Origin: Pseudoclavibacter sp. AY1F1
GTDB taxonomy: Bacteria; Actinomycetota; Actinomycetes; Actinomycetales; Microbacteriaceae
DNA length: 64,000 nucleotides
NCBI RefSeq assembly: GCF_002931075.1
Contig: NZ_PSTQ01000016.1
Span: forward strand, 18,238 to 82,237
Reading direction: 5' to 3'
Shown: piece after piece, positions 34,569 through 43,807 of the stretch
Numbering within the stretch: the stretch's first letter is position 1
Layout: each line of letters opens with the position of its first letter
The notes under the pieces: model-generated
What the model saw: only the letters and a program-made list of their open reading frames with translations
The model's database searches: none
Told to the model about the DNA's origin: nothing
Program-made: the position numbers and the translations under genes

Positions 34569-36310
34569 TCGGAGAAGAGCCCGATCTTGATGATCCCGCC
34601 CTTTTTGTATGAGTAGAGCTTCAGCCAGGGATCGAACAAGTAGTTGCCCGTCGGGTCGACGTAGTATCCCCCGAAGCCGAAGCCGGTGTAGGTCCACGAC
34701 GCCGAGCACTTCAGATCCTTCGGCGCCCGAGGTGGCACCGTCGGTGTGGGCGTTGGTGTGGGCGTCGGCGTCGCAGTCGGCGTCGGCGTGGGCGTGGGCG
34801 TCGCAGTCGGCGTCGGCGTCGGCGTGGGCGTGGGCGTCGCAGTCGGCGTCGGCGTCGGCGTGGCAGTCGGCGTCGGCGTCGGCGTGGCAGTCGGCGTCGG
34901 CGTCGGCGTGGCAGTCGGCGTCACCGTCGGCTCTCCCGCACCCACCACCACCATCGAAGAAGCGTTGAGTGTCAGGGAACCGTTCGAGAAGACAGTCAGC
35001 CCGAACGACATCGCAGTCGCGTCGGCCGGCAGCGCTGGAGTTGTCCACTTCGCCTCGCTCGATGCAGGGCTCGGATCGAACCAAGGACTCGACACCCAGT
35101 AGCGCCAGGACCCGCGAGCATCTCGCACGTACACCGCGAACTGTGTGTCGACAGTCGAGGTGTGTGTTGCACTGAGCTCATAGCTCGCGCCCGGTTCGGC
35201 GGCCGGCGCGCACTCGCCCAGGTCGAATTTCTGCATGAGCGACGAAGAGCCGCTCTCGTAGTTGCTGACGTCGACAACCATCTTCATGCCGCTGTCGACG
35301 CGAGTGAATTCGGCGGTGTGAGTTCCCCACGAGTTGGTTTCCCAGCAAGTCGGCGTGGAGGCGCCGGCCGGCCAGCTGTCAAGTCCCGGGTTCACGACAC
35401 GGTTGCCGTTCGTTGCGGTTTGGCCGGGGTCCCAGTCGCCGTAGCGCACAGGCTTTGCCACGCCGCCGATGACGGAATCGGTGGTTCGCACCTCAATGCG
35501 TCCTGCCGCGACCTCAGTTTGGAGGTAGCTCGCGAAGGTCTCGAGGATCTCGGTCGTGACGCCGATGGTCGAGCACCCCGCGGTCTCGCAGACCTGGTGG
35601 AACGTGATCGGCATCCATCCGATGCCCGCGTTCTGCACCTGCCCGACAAGTCCCTTCAAATCGTCCAGCGTCCAGGTCTGCTCGACCTGGGCTGGCGCTC
35701 GGAGCACAAATGGGTCAAGTGGTGGGATGCTCTCGGCCGGCGGGCAGTCGGTGCAGCCCGCAGGCGACCGCAGGTCGCCGAGGAGCCTGGCGCTGTTGAA
35801 GCCGCACTCCTCAACCGCTGCTCTCGCGGAATCGCTGAAGCCGGCGTACGGGTAGGCGAAGCTTGTGGTGATGAAACCCAGGTCGGCGAGGTTCGCACGG
35901 TCGGTGCACGCCTGCCTGATCGCCTCACCCTTGCTGACGCTCGACAGGTCGACGTGGCTTGTCGTGTGGGAGCCGATCTCGTGGCCCGCGTTCTTCAGAC
36001 GCAGGAGGTCACTTGCGGAGAGGTACCCCTCCGTGTCGACGGCACCGCTCTGCACGTAGAACGTGCCGTCGAGGCCGTGCCGGTCGAGGATCTCGGCACC
36101 GAGGAGCTGGTCGATAGTGCCATCGTCGAAGGCGAGCGTGACGACAGGAACCAGCGGTTCGTGAGGTTCGAGCGGTGCCGACGGTCGCACAGCCGCTGCT
36201 CCGGCGCCAGTGGCCAGAGCCAGCGAGAGGACCATCGCTAGTGGTGCGGCGAATCGTTTGAGGTTGCCGACCGCGGAGAGACGCGCGCTTGACTGCTGCT
36301 GGCCGTTCAA
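34547..36310 (-). CDS. Secreted polysaccharide deacetylase with TPTP-repeat linker
   Basis: NodB-fold carbohydrate esterase family 4 enzyme, 587 aa from a TTG at 36310 that overlaps the epimerase stop. Signal sequence around residues 18-40 (AAPLAMVLSLALATGAGA). Metal/catalytic motifs: VVTLAFDDGT (FDDG 61-64) and HTTSH (115-119). A second domain (about 300-455) looks like a carbohydrate-binding beta-sandwich. Then comes a Thr-Pro repeat (about 460-525) and a compact C-terminal domain with two Cys. It should remove N-acetyl groups from an extracellular or wall polysaccharide made by the neighbouring GT2. Confidence 0.87.
   Translation of the reverse strand: MNGQQQSSARLSAVGNLKRFAAPLAMVLSLALATGAGAAAVRPSAPLEPHEPLVPVVTLAFDDGTIDQLLGAEILDRHGLDGTFYVQSGAVDTEGYLSASDLLRLKNAGHEIGSHTTSHVDLSSVSKGEAIRQACTDRANLADLGFITTSFAYPYAGFSDSARAAVEECGFNSARLLGDLRSPAGCTDCPPAESIPPLDPFVLRAPAQVEQTWTLDDLKGLVGQVQNAGIGWMPITFHQVCETAGCSTIGVTTEILETFASYLQTEVAAGRIEVRTTDSVIGGVAKPVRYGDWDPGQTATNGNRVVNPGLDSWPAGASTPTCWETNSWGTHTAEFTRVDSGMKMVVDVSNYESGSSSLMQKFDLGECAPAAEPGASYELSATHTSTVDTQFAVYVRDARGSWRYWVSSPWFDPSPASSEAKWTTPALPADATAMSFGLTVFSNGSLTLNASSMVVVGAGEPTVTPTATPTPTPTATPTPTPTATPTPTPTATPTPTPTPTPTATPTPTPTPTATPTPTPTPTPTVPPRAPKDLKCSASWTYTGFGFGGYYVDPTGNYLFDPWLKLYSYKKGGIIKIGLFSECRPRWF
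34740..34932. repeat. Tandem GTCGGCGT-type minisatellite encoding the Thr-Pro linker
   Basis: About 190 bp of 6-nt based units organised in 18-nt higher-order repeats (GTCGGCGTCGGCGTGGCA), in frame with the deacetylase. Copy number is likely variable. Confidence 0.85.
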
Positions 36311-37284
36311 ATGCTCTGGGCAGTCTCGAGCCGGCCGCGCACCCCCTCGATGACGGCGTCGATGATCCCCTCGAGCGGGAGCTGCGGCTTGTACCCGATG
36401 AGCTCGGCCGCCAGTGTGTTGTTCGGGACGCGGCGCTGCATGTCCTCGTAGCCCTCGCCGTAGGCTTCCGAGTACGGCACCAGAACGATGTCGCTGGAGC
36501 TGCCGGTACGGTCCCGCACGATCGTTGCGAGTTCCAGGATGGAAACCTCCCGTGCACCTCCGAGGTTCACGGCTCGCGCATGCGCACGCTCCTCCTCGAC
36601 GAGCGCGATCATGGCTGGAGCCACCTCACCGACGTACCCGAAGCAACGGCTCTGCGAGCCATCGCCGTACACCGTGAGCGGCTCACCGCTCAGCGCCTGG
36701 CGGACCAGACTGGGCACGACCATCCCGTATCTCCCCGTCTGTCGCGGGCCGACGGTGTTGAAAGGGCGGGCGATCGCGACACGGAGGCCGTGCTCCCTGG
36801 CGTAGGCGTGCGCAAACGACTCATCGAGGCCCTTCGCGGCCGCGTAGGTCCATCGCGCTGTCAGCGGAGAGCCGAGAATACGGTCTGCACCCTCGTCGAG
36901 CGCATCAGCCGTGTTCTTGCCGTAGATCTCGCTCGTCGAGGCAAGCATCACGGCCGCGTTGTGGCGCAGGGCCGCTTCGAGTACGTTCTCGGTGCCGTGG
37001 AGGTTCGTGCGGAGACTCTTGAGCGGCTCGTTGAGGATCGTGTGAACACCGACCGCGGCAGCCAGGTGGAAGACACGGTCCACGTTCGAGACGAGCTCGC
37101 CGACGAGCGTCGCGTCTAGCACGCTGCCTTCCACGAAACGGACCGAGGAGATGGCCCCGTCCAGGTTTTCGAGCCGGCCCGTTGAGAGGTCGTCGAGGAC
37201 AACAACCTCATCGCCTCTCGCCACCAGCTCGTCGGTGAGATGGCTGCCGATGAATCCGGCGCCACCGGTGATCAAAGTTCGCAT
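36307..37284 (-). CDS. NAD-dependent epimerase/dehydratase (nucleotide-sugar)
   Basis: Extended short-chain dehydrogenase, 325 aa. NAD motif LITGGAGFIGSHLTDEL at the N-terminus, catalytic Tyr-x3-Lys in WTYAAAKGLDE, a Ser/Thr upstream (ASTSEIYG), and the nucleotide-sugar site GPRQTGRYGMVVPSLVRQAL with QSRCFGYVGEVA. This pattern resembles UDP-glucose/UDP-glucuronate epimerase-decarboxylases. ATG at 37284. It is second in the minus operon, 61 nt after the nucleotide-sugar dehydrogenase, which could supply the UDP-uronate it uses. Exact activity not resolved. Confidence 0.87.
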   Translation of the reverse strand: MRTLITGGAGFIGSHLTDELVARGDEVVVLDDLSTGRLENLDGAISSVRFVEGSVLDATLVGELVSNVDRVFHLAAAVGVHTILNEPLKSLRTNLHGTENVLEAALRHNAAVMLASTSEIYGKNTADALDEGADRILGSPLTARWTYAAAKGLDESFAHAYAREHGLRVAIARPFNTVGPRQTGRYGMVVPSLVRQALSGEPLTVYGDGSQSRCFGYVGEVAPAMIALVEEERAHARAVNLGGAREVSILELATIVRDRTGSSSDIVLVPYSEAYGEGYEDMQRRVPNNTLAAELIGYKPQLPLEGIIDAVIEGVRGRLETAQSI

Positions 37285-37345
37285 GTTCGTGCTGTGTCCT
37301 TCTTTTCTACTACCTGATTGAGGATGGATGCGGCCGGTTGAGGAC

Positions 37346-38656
37346 CTAGATCAGGCTCAGACCGGCGCGAGGTTCGAGTGTGTACGTGGCGTCCAGGACG
37401 CGGGGGTGCCGTTCCAGCCACGTCAGTTCGGTGTCATCGTGTTTGGTGTGCAGCAGCACGAGGTCGGCGTCTGCGTGGTGGACTTCGTCGCTCGCAACGA
37501 GGACCTCACCGTCGGCAAGGCGAATGGCGGGCACCCTGGAGTCCACGAAGGAGACCCGCGTGCCTTGCTTTCGGAGGATCTCTATGACCTCGATGGCCGT
37601 CGACTCGCGAACATCGGCCACGTTGGGCTTGTAAGCCACACCGAGGACGACAACGCGGGCGCTCTTGGGCGGAACACCTGCGTCCGCAAGCATCGAGTTG
37701 ATTCGCGACGCGACGCGACGCGGCCTATGCGCGATGCCGGTCATCGCCTGTTCGAGAATTGGTGACGCCACCCGATTAGCCCGCAGCTGCCAGAGCAGAT
37801 AGTGCGGGTCGCAGGGGATGCAGTGGCCGCCGACCCCGGGCCCAGGACGGAACGGCATGAAACCGTACGGCTTCGTTGCGGCCGCGTCGATCACATCGGT
37901 GACCGGAACGCCCAGCTCGCGGCACACATTGGCGAACTCGTTGATGAAGGCGATGTTCACTGCCCGGAAGGTGTTCTCGAGGAGTTTCGACGCTTCTGCG
38001 ATCTCCAGGGTGTCGACGGTGTGCGTCGCGTCGACGTAGCGGCCGAGCATCGCAGCGGCTTCTGCCGCGCACTCGGGCGTGAAGCCTCCGACCACGCGCG
38101 GCACTTCCTCGTGACCGAACGCTTCGTCGGCCGGGTTGATGCGCTCCGAGCTGAAGGCAACGTGCACGTCGATACCAGGCTGGAGACCACGAGCAAGCAG
38201 CGGCTCGACGAGCAAGTCCCTGGTGCATCCAACGTAGGACGTCGATGTGAGCATGAGCAGCTGGCCCGGCGTCGCTGCTTCGATCATCGCCGCACAAGCC
38301 CCCTCAAGCGCACGGAGGTCCGGAACGGCGTGCGCGTCGATCGGCGTCGGCACGCAGACGATCACGGCCCGCGCCCGTGCGAGGAGCGAGATGTCGTTGG
38401 AGAGCGTCCAAGCGCTCTCCGTGGCATTGGCGACCCCGAGACGCCGACGGTCGCTCTCAACCAGGTCGACCTGGCCAGAACGGATAGCCGCAAGCCTTCC
38501 CTCGCTGATGTCGACGCCGAGCACCCGCGAACCAGCGGCGCAGAATGCCAGCGCGGTCGGCAGACCAACGTAACCGAGCCCGAGAATCGCGATATCGAAG
38601 TCTCGAACGGATGTTGCAGACTCTGGATTCCTCAGTAGTGACCGTACCCGCGACAA
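37346..38656 (-). CDS. Nucleotide sugar dehydrogenase (UDP-glucose / UDP-ManNAc 6-dehydrogenase family)
   Basis: NAD-dependent four-electron oxidation of a UDP-sugar to a UDP-uronate, 436 aa. NAD motif FDIAILGLGYVGLPTALAF, conserved VCVPTPID, ERINPADEA, and the catalytic cysteine region GPGVGGHCIPCDPHYL. I use the TTG at 38656 because GGGGGGCG precedes it closely; a GTG at 38719 would add 21 residues. First gene of the polysaccharide operon, divergent from the GT2. The ERINP segment slightly favours the WecC/UDP-HexNAc branch, but this is not decisive. Confidence 0.85.
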   Translation of the reverse strand: MSRVRSLLRNPESATSVRDFDIAILGLGYVGLPTALAFCAAGSRVLGVDISEGRLAAIRSGQVDLVESDRRRLGVANATESAWTLSNDISLLARARAVIVCVPTPIDAHAVPDLRALEGACAAMIEAATPGQLLMLTSTSYVGCTRDLLVEPLLARGLQPGIDVHVAFSSERINPADEAFGHEEVPRVVGGFTPECAAEAAAMLGRYVDATHTVDTLEIAEASKLLENTFRAVNIAFINEFANVCRELGVPVTDVIDAAATKPYGFMPFRPGPGVGGHCIPCDPHYLLWQLRANRVASPILEQAMTGIAHRPRRVASRINSMLADAGVPPKSARVVVLGVAYKPNVADVRESTAIEVIEILRKQGTRVSFVDSRVPAIRLADGEVLVASDEVHHADADLVLLHTKHDDTELTWLERHPRVLDATYTLEPRAGLSLI

Positions 38657-38950
38657 TTGACGCCCCCCCAGCGACGAAGTAAACAAAGATAACCGCAAGT
38701 GCGTCCCCCACCGATGCACCTCTCGACCTGCGACCGAGGCTACCCCGCAAGTGCCAGCACCGAAAACTCCGACGTTGATCCTTGCAGTCCAACACCCGTA
38801 TTTTCACGAGTTTTCGGCCCGATAGGCGAAGGAAATAGGCCAAAGTGGGGAGACTCTCGTGACAACACAGGTTCGCGTGGAGAACGCTCCGACACTCCAG
38901 AAGTGAGCGGTTAATCACGCCGAGTTCGGCACAACTGCTAGGCTTCAGTC
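38657..38950. promoter_or_regulatory. Divergent control region of the polysaccharide locus with inverted repeat
   Basis: 294 bp between the divergent dehydrogenase operon and the GT2 gene. It is less GC-rich than its surroundings and contains a perfect 10-bp inverted repeat CCGAAAACTC (38760-38769) / GAGTTTTCGG (38808-38817), 38 nt apart, a candidate operator or loop-forming site. No gene seen. Confidence 0.5.
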
Positions 38951-40219
38951 GTGCCGAACGAAGTCCTGCTGCTCTCGGCGCTGATCCTCTTCGTATTCGT
39001 CGGAGCGAACGCGTCCTTCTGGACAGTGACCTCCGCCATCCGCGCTGCTCGAGAACGACGGTCACGCCTGAGCGAACTCGACCACCTCGGCAGTGGCACG
39101 GGCTCGTTCCTGCAGCCGCGCGACGTGGCAATCCTCATCGCTGCGCACAACGAGGAGCGCGGCATTCAACGCACGGTGAGCTCCGCGGGAAGCCACGTGC
39201 CGCTGACGAACGTATTCGTTGCCTCCGACGGCTCGAAGGACGCTACGTCCGCCATCGCGAGAGCAGAGGGTGCAAATGTCGTCGACATCTCGCCCAATCG
39301 CGGGAAGGCGGGCGCGCTGGAGTTCGCCATCGACTGGTTCAGGCTCGCAGACCGCTTCGATTTCCTTCTGCTGCTCGACGCTGACACGGTCCTCGCACCG
39401 GACTATTTGGATTTCGCGCTGCCGCTCTTCGCGGACGATGACGTTGTGGCCGTAGCCGGCACAGCCCGCACCGCCCTGTTTCCCGGCCCGACATCCCGTT
39501 TCGGCGAGCTCCTGATCACTCACCGCGATCGGATGTACGTCGTCCTGCAATATCTGCTGAAGTTCGGCCAGGCGGCCCGCTTCGCGAACGCGGTCATGAT
39601 CGTGCCGGGCTTCGCATCGCTCTACCGCACTCGCATCCTCAAGCATCTCGACATCGCAGCACCGGGGCTCGTCATCGAGGACTACAACATGACATTCGAG
39701 GTGCATGCGAAACGTCTCGGACGCATCGCGTTCGATCCTCGAGTCGCCACGGCGTATACGCAGGATCCCGACACGCTGCGCAGCTACGTCGCGCAAGTGC
39801 GGCGCTGGAACCTGGGTTTCTGGCAGACACTGCGGCGGCATTCAGGGATGCAGGCTCGCTTTGCTGCTCTGACCACCATTTCCGTCATCGAGATCACGCT
39901 GAGCTCACTCTTCATCGTGCTCACGCCCGTGCTCGTGCTGGCATCGCTTGTCATCGGCCTGCCCGGAGTGGTGGCTGCAGACTCTCTCGAAGTCCTGGCG
40001 GCGCGTTTCCCGGCACTCCTGATCCTGATCGCTTTCTTCGTCGCCGACCTGTCGCTCACGCTCGTCGCCGTCTGCATCTCGCGACGCCCGGCTTTCGTGA
40101 AGTGGGCCCTGTTCCTGCCGCTCTTGCGCTGGCTGGACGCGGCGCTCTGTCTGCAGGCCGCGCTCCTCAGTTTCAAGCGCGGCAGCGACGGGCGCTGGCG
40201 AAGTCCCGTCCGACGCTAG
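38951..40219 (+). CDS. Membrane glycosyltransferase family 2 (processive, hyaluronan/poly-GlcNAc synthase-like)
   Basis: 422 aa from GTG 38951. One N-terminal transmembrane helix, then the GT2 domain: ILIAAHNEE near residue 62, LLLLDADTVLAPDY with the DxD motif, acceptor-site GLVIEDYNMTFE, and QVRRWNLGFW, the Q-x-x-R-W motif of processive synthases. Three or four helices follow (about 305-405) and form the export channel. It probably polymerises and exports a polysaccharide from UDP-sugars provided by the divergent dehydrogenase/epimerase genes, with the secreted deacetylase modifying it. Confidence 0.88.
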   Translation: MPNEVLLLSALILFVFVGANASFWTVTSAIRAARERRSRLSELDHLGSGTGSFLQPRDVAILIAAHNEERGIQRTVSSAGSHVPLTNVFVASDGSKDATSAIARAEGANVVDISPNRGKAGALEFAIDWFRLADRFDFLLLLDADTVLAPDYLDFALPLFADDDVVAVAGTARTALFPGPTSRFGELLITHRDRMYVVLQYLLKFGQAARFANAVMIVPGFASLYRTRILKHLDIAAPGLVIEDYNMTFEVHAKRLGRIAFDPRVATAYTQDPDTLRSYVAQVRRWNLGFWQTLRRHSGMQARFAALTTISVIEITLSSLFIVLTPVLVLASLVIGLPGVVAADSLEVLAARFPALLILIAFFVADLSLTLVAVCISRRPAFVKWALFLPLLRWLDAALCLQAALLSFKRGSDGRWRSPVRR

Positions 40220-40238
40220 GAGCGAGCTCGACAGGCGT

Positions 40239-43200
40239 TCATTCGACGTTGGCGGCGGCGAGCTCCTCGTCGATGCGTGCTTCTCGGCGGGCTCTGCGGC
40301 GCTCGAGTGGGCCCTCGACAACTGAATAGAGCGCCGGCAGAACCAGCAGTGTCAGAACAGTGGAAGAAAGCAACCCTCCAATGACCACAAGCGCGAGCGG
40401 CTGCGAGATGAAACCGCCGTGGCCGGTGATGCCGAGTGCCATCGGGGTGAGGGCGAGCATCGTGGCGAGCGCCGTCATGACGATGGGGCGGACACGCCTA
40501 GCGCCGCCGGCGACGAGAGCCTCGCGCACTGCGAGGCCGCGCTCCCTGAACTGGTTGACGAGGTCGATGAGCACGATGGCGTTTGTGACGACCACGCCGA
40601 TGAGCATGAGGACGCCGATGAGGGACGCGACTCCGAGCGGCACGCCGCTTGCGAGTTGCAGCAGGATCGCTCCCGTGGCCGCGAAGGGAACGGACACGAG
40701 CAGGAGCAGCGGCTGGAGGAGGCTCTTGAAGGTGGCCACCATGACGATGTAGACGATGAGGATCGCCGCGAGGAGCGCGAGCCCGAGCTGCTGGAAGGCA
40801 GCCGCCTGATCTGAGCTGACACCGCCGAGCACGGCGGTGGCGCCCTCCGGCAACGTCAGCGTCTCGAGCTGCTCGGTGATGAGCGCGTTCGCCGAGCTGA
40901 GGTTGTCGTCGGTGGGCACGACCGTGACGGATGCGAGCGGCACGCCTCGCTCCGACGAGATCGAGACTGGCCCGTCGACGATCTCGACCGTGGCGAGGGT
41001 GGTGAGGGGTACCGGGCCGAGGGCGGTCGGGATGCTCGTGGCGCGAAGCGCGTCGAGGTTCGCGGGCGGTTCGGATCCGAGCAGAACTACCTGCACGCTC
41101 GACCCGTCGACGGTGAGGGAGCCGACCGGGGTCGGCTGCAGCTGCTGCGCGACGATGGCGCCGATGGCGGTCTGGCTGAGCCCGTACTGGGCTGCTGTCG
41201 CCTGGTCGATATCCATCTGTACGAACGGGCGCGTCTCGTCGAGGTCGCTTGTGACTTCACCGAGTTGTTCGACGCCTGCGAGCACCGCCACGACCTGATC
41301 GCTTGCTTCGCGGAGGGTCTCGGCGTCCGGCGCGGTGAGGTCGACGCTGATCGCGCTCGAGAAGCCCGCGCTGCCCCCGCCTCCGACGGAGATCTCACCG
41401 GTTTCTTCCGGGAGGGCGTCGAGCTCCTCACGGAGCTCGGCCTGGATGGCGTCGGAGTCGGCGTCGGTCGACGTGGTCACGGAGAAGGTCGCGCGGGATG
41501 CGCCGCCACCCGTGAAGAGCGACGCTGCGCCGCCGCCGCCGATCGTGAGCTGCACGGTCTCGACGCCTTCCTTGGCGCGGATGATGTCCTCGACCTGCGA
41601 CGCCGCTTCGCCCGAAGCGGCAAGGGTGAGGTTGGGCTCGAGCGACTGCGTCACCGTGAAGCTGTTGCTTCCGGTGTTGCCGAGGAAGTTGGTCTTCATG
41701 AGCGGCGCGAGGGCACCGGTGAGGATGAGGATGAGGAGCGCCGCGCCGAGGGTGATGAAGGGGCGACGCAGGGTCCAGCCCAGCACAGGCTCGTATCCGC
41801 GCTGCAACCAGCTCGACTCCTCGCCTGCACCTGCGAGCTCGGAGTCCGGCCCATTCCCGGCGCCGCCTGAGACTGCGGCCTCCTGCTCGGCCTGACGGCG
41901 CAGTGCGCGGCGAGGGTGGAGCTCTTCATCGTCGCTTCGCAGTCCGAGTGGAGCGAAGCGTCCGACGTCGCGCTGCGCGCGTTCGCGCCGCGGGCGTGCC
42001 CGGACCGGCTCGACGGCCACCTCGGTGCTGCCCGTTGAGGTCGAGGGCTCGCGGACGGCGAGGTCACTCGTTGTGGGTGCGGCGTCGTTTGCGAGCACCT
42101 GCGATGGCCCACGCTCCTGCACCGGTTCGGCAGGTGCAGGACCGTCGCCGTTCCCTGCCCAGGTCTCCGCGGTACCGACGCGAGCCTTGCGCTTCAGGTG
42201 CCTGCCGCCGAGCATCCAGTACGCGAGCACCGGCACGATCGTGAGCGAGACGAGCAACGACGCGAGCAGTGCGATAACACTCGTGAGGGCGAATGGCCGG
42301 AAGAGCTCACCGGAGATATCGCCGACAAACGCGATCGGCAGGTAGACCGCGACCGTCGCGATCGTGGCGCTCGTGACAGCGGTCGCCACTTCACGGACTG
42401 CCTCGGTGATGACGCGCACCCGCTCGCTGCCGCGAAGGCTCGCGCCCGGATGCATGGACATGTGCCGCTTGATGTTCTCGATGACGACGATGGAGTCGTC
42501 GACGACGCGTCCGATCGCGATCGTGAGGGCACCGAGCGTGAGGATGTTGAGCGAGTACTCGGCCGCCTGCAGACCGATGAACGTCACCAGCAACGACGTA
42601 GGAATCGAGATCGCGGTGACCAGCGTCGCGCGGAACGACAGCAGGAACACGAAGATGACGATGACGGCGAACACCAGGCCGAGGAGGCCCTCGACGACAA
42701 GCGTGTCGATGGACTGCTGGATGAACGGCGCCTGGTCGAAGACGATCTGGAGGGTCGCTCCCCCACCGATGGAGGCCTGCAGGGCCGGGAGCGCATCCCG
42801 AACGGCCTGCGACACCTCGACGGTGTTGGCGTTCGCGAGCTTCGTGACGGACACCGTGAGCGCGTCTTCGCCGTTGACCCGGGAGATGGAGGTCGCGGGC
42901 TCAGGTCCGAGCTGCAGTGTGGCGACGTCGCCGAGGGTGGTGGTGGGCGGCGTCGCTCCGCTCAGAGGAAGCGCGGCGATGGCGTCGACGTTATCGAGGA
43001 GCGTGCCGGCCTGCACGGTGAGAGCGTCGTCGCCCTCAGTGATCTGGCCGATAGGGATGAGTGTGCCGGCCGCGTCGAGCGTGTCTCTGATGTTCTGAAT
43101 GCTGGCGCCCGCCCCCGCGAGCGCCGCCTGGTCTGGCGTGATCTCTATGCGAGAGACGGGAGCTCCGCTGACGGCGGCTTCGCGCACGCCATCGAGTTCC

Positions 43201-43694
43201 GTAAGGCCGGGCACGGTTGAGCTTTCGAGGCTCGCTGCGAGCTCCTCGGCGTTCGTGCCGCCCGTCGCCGCGATCTGGATGACCGGGAAGTCGTCGATCG
43301 ACCCGCTCAGCACAGTCGTCTCAGTGCCTTCCGGCAGCTGGCTCTCGATGCGGTTGAGCGCCTGTTGGATGCGCTGTTCCGCGTAGACGGTGTCGGTCCC
43401 GTACTCGAACTCGACGGTCACGGACGAGAGGTTGGCGCTCGACGTGACCTGCGTGGAAGACAGCCCCTGAAGCCCCTGGAGCGACGTTTCCACGAGACGG
43501 GAGACGTCCTCATCCACGATCTCGGGCGACGCCCCGGGATAGGTCGTGACGACCGACACGATGGGCAGGGAGACCGACGGGATCAGCTCCTGCTTGAGCG
43601 AGGTCATCGACAGGCCACCGAAGAGGAGCACGGAGAGCGTCACAAGGGCGATCAGCGCGCGGTTTCTCAAGCTCATCTCAGCGAGTTTGTGCAC
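40239..43694 (-). CDS. RND family efflux transporter (AcrB/SwrC-like)
   Basis: Large proton-driven exporter, 1151 aa. N-terminal MSLRNRALIALVTLSVLLFGGLSM helix and the periplasmic-type PGASPEIVDEDV motif are typical of HAE1/SwrC proteins; the duplicated 6-TM halves begin near residues 320 and 900, with VVDDSIVVIENIKRH in TM4. A hydrophilic, probably disordered insertion of ~145 residues (about 495-640) follows TM6, before the second half (WTLRRPFITLGAALLILILTGAL). No membrane-fusion partner is adjacent, as in Gram-positive SwrC systems. ATG at 43694. Substrate unknown. Confidence 0.92.
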   Translation of the reverse strand: MHKLAEMSLRNRALIALVTLSVLLFGGLSMTSLKQELIPSVSLPIVSVVTTYPGASPEIVDEDVSRLVETSLQGLQGLSSTQVTSSANLSSVTVEFEYGTDTVYAEQRIQQALNRIESQLPEGTETTVLSGSIDDFPVIQIAATGGTNAEELAASLESSTVPGLTELDGVREAAVSGAPVSRIEITPDQAALAGAGASIQNIRDTLDAAGTLIPIGQITEGDDALTVQAGTLLDNVDAIAALPLSGATPPTTTLGDVATLQLGPEPATSISRVNGEDALTVSVTKLANANTVEVSQAVRDALPALQASIGGGATLQIVFDQAPFIQQSIDTLVVEGLLGLVFAVIVIFVFLLSFRATLVTAISIPTSLLVTFIGLQAAEYSLNILTLGALTIAIGRVVDDSIVVIENIKRHMSMHPGASLRGSERVRVITEAVREVATAVTSATIATVAVYLPIAFVGDISGELFRPFALTSVIALLASLLVSLTIVPVLAYWMLGGRHLKRKARVGTAETWAGNGDGPAPAEPVQERGPSQVLANDAAPTTSDLAVREPSTSTGSTEVAVEPVRARPRRERAQRDVGRFAPLGLRSDDEELHPRRALRRQAEQEAAVSGGAGNGPDSELAGAGEESSWLQRGYEPVLGWTLRRPFITLGAALLILILTGALAPLMKTNFLGNTGSNSFTVTQSLEPNLTLAASGEAASQVEDIIRAKEGVETVQLTIGGGGAASLFTGGGASRATFSVTTSTDADSDAIQAELREELDALPEETGEISVGGGGSAGFSSAISVDLTAPDAETLREASDQVVAVLAGVEQLGEVTSDLDETRPFVQMDIDQATAAQYGLSQTAIGAIVAQQLQPTPVGSLTVDGSSVQVVLLGSEPPANLDALRATSIPTALGPVPLTTLATVEIVDGPVSISSERGVPLASVTVVPTDDNLSSANALITEQLETLTLPEGATAVLGGVSSDQAAAFQQLGLALLAAILIVYIVMVATFKSLLQPLLLLVSVPFAATGAILLQLASGVPLGVASLIGVLMLIGVVVTNAIVLIDLVNQFRERGLAVREALVAGGARRVRPIVMTALATMLALTPMALGITGHGGFISQPLALVVIGGLLSSTVLTLLVLPALYSVVEGPLERRRARREARIDEELAAANVE

Positions 43695-43807
43695 GCCGTC
43701 AGTCTTGCACGCACCTCCGACAGCAGCCGAAACCCCGCTGAGCGCTTCCCGAATCCGTCATCATGTGCGTCAGAGCGGCGAGCCGGTCGAAGCTGCGCCC
43801 CCTCGCC

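Noticed and set aside
33795..35084. Single 429-aa secreted repeat protein reading through the repeat region
   Set aside because: The N-terminal part is the out-of-frame reading of the deacetylase Thr-Pro repeats; the real gene starts at 34568.
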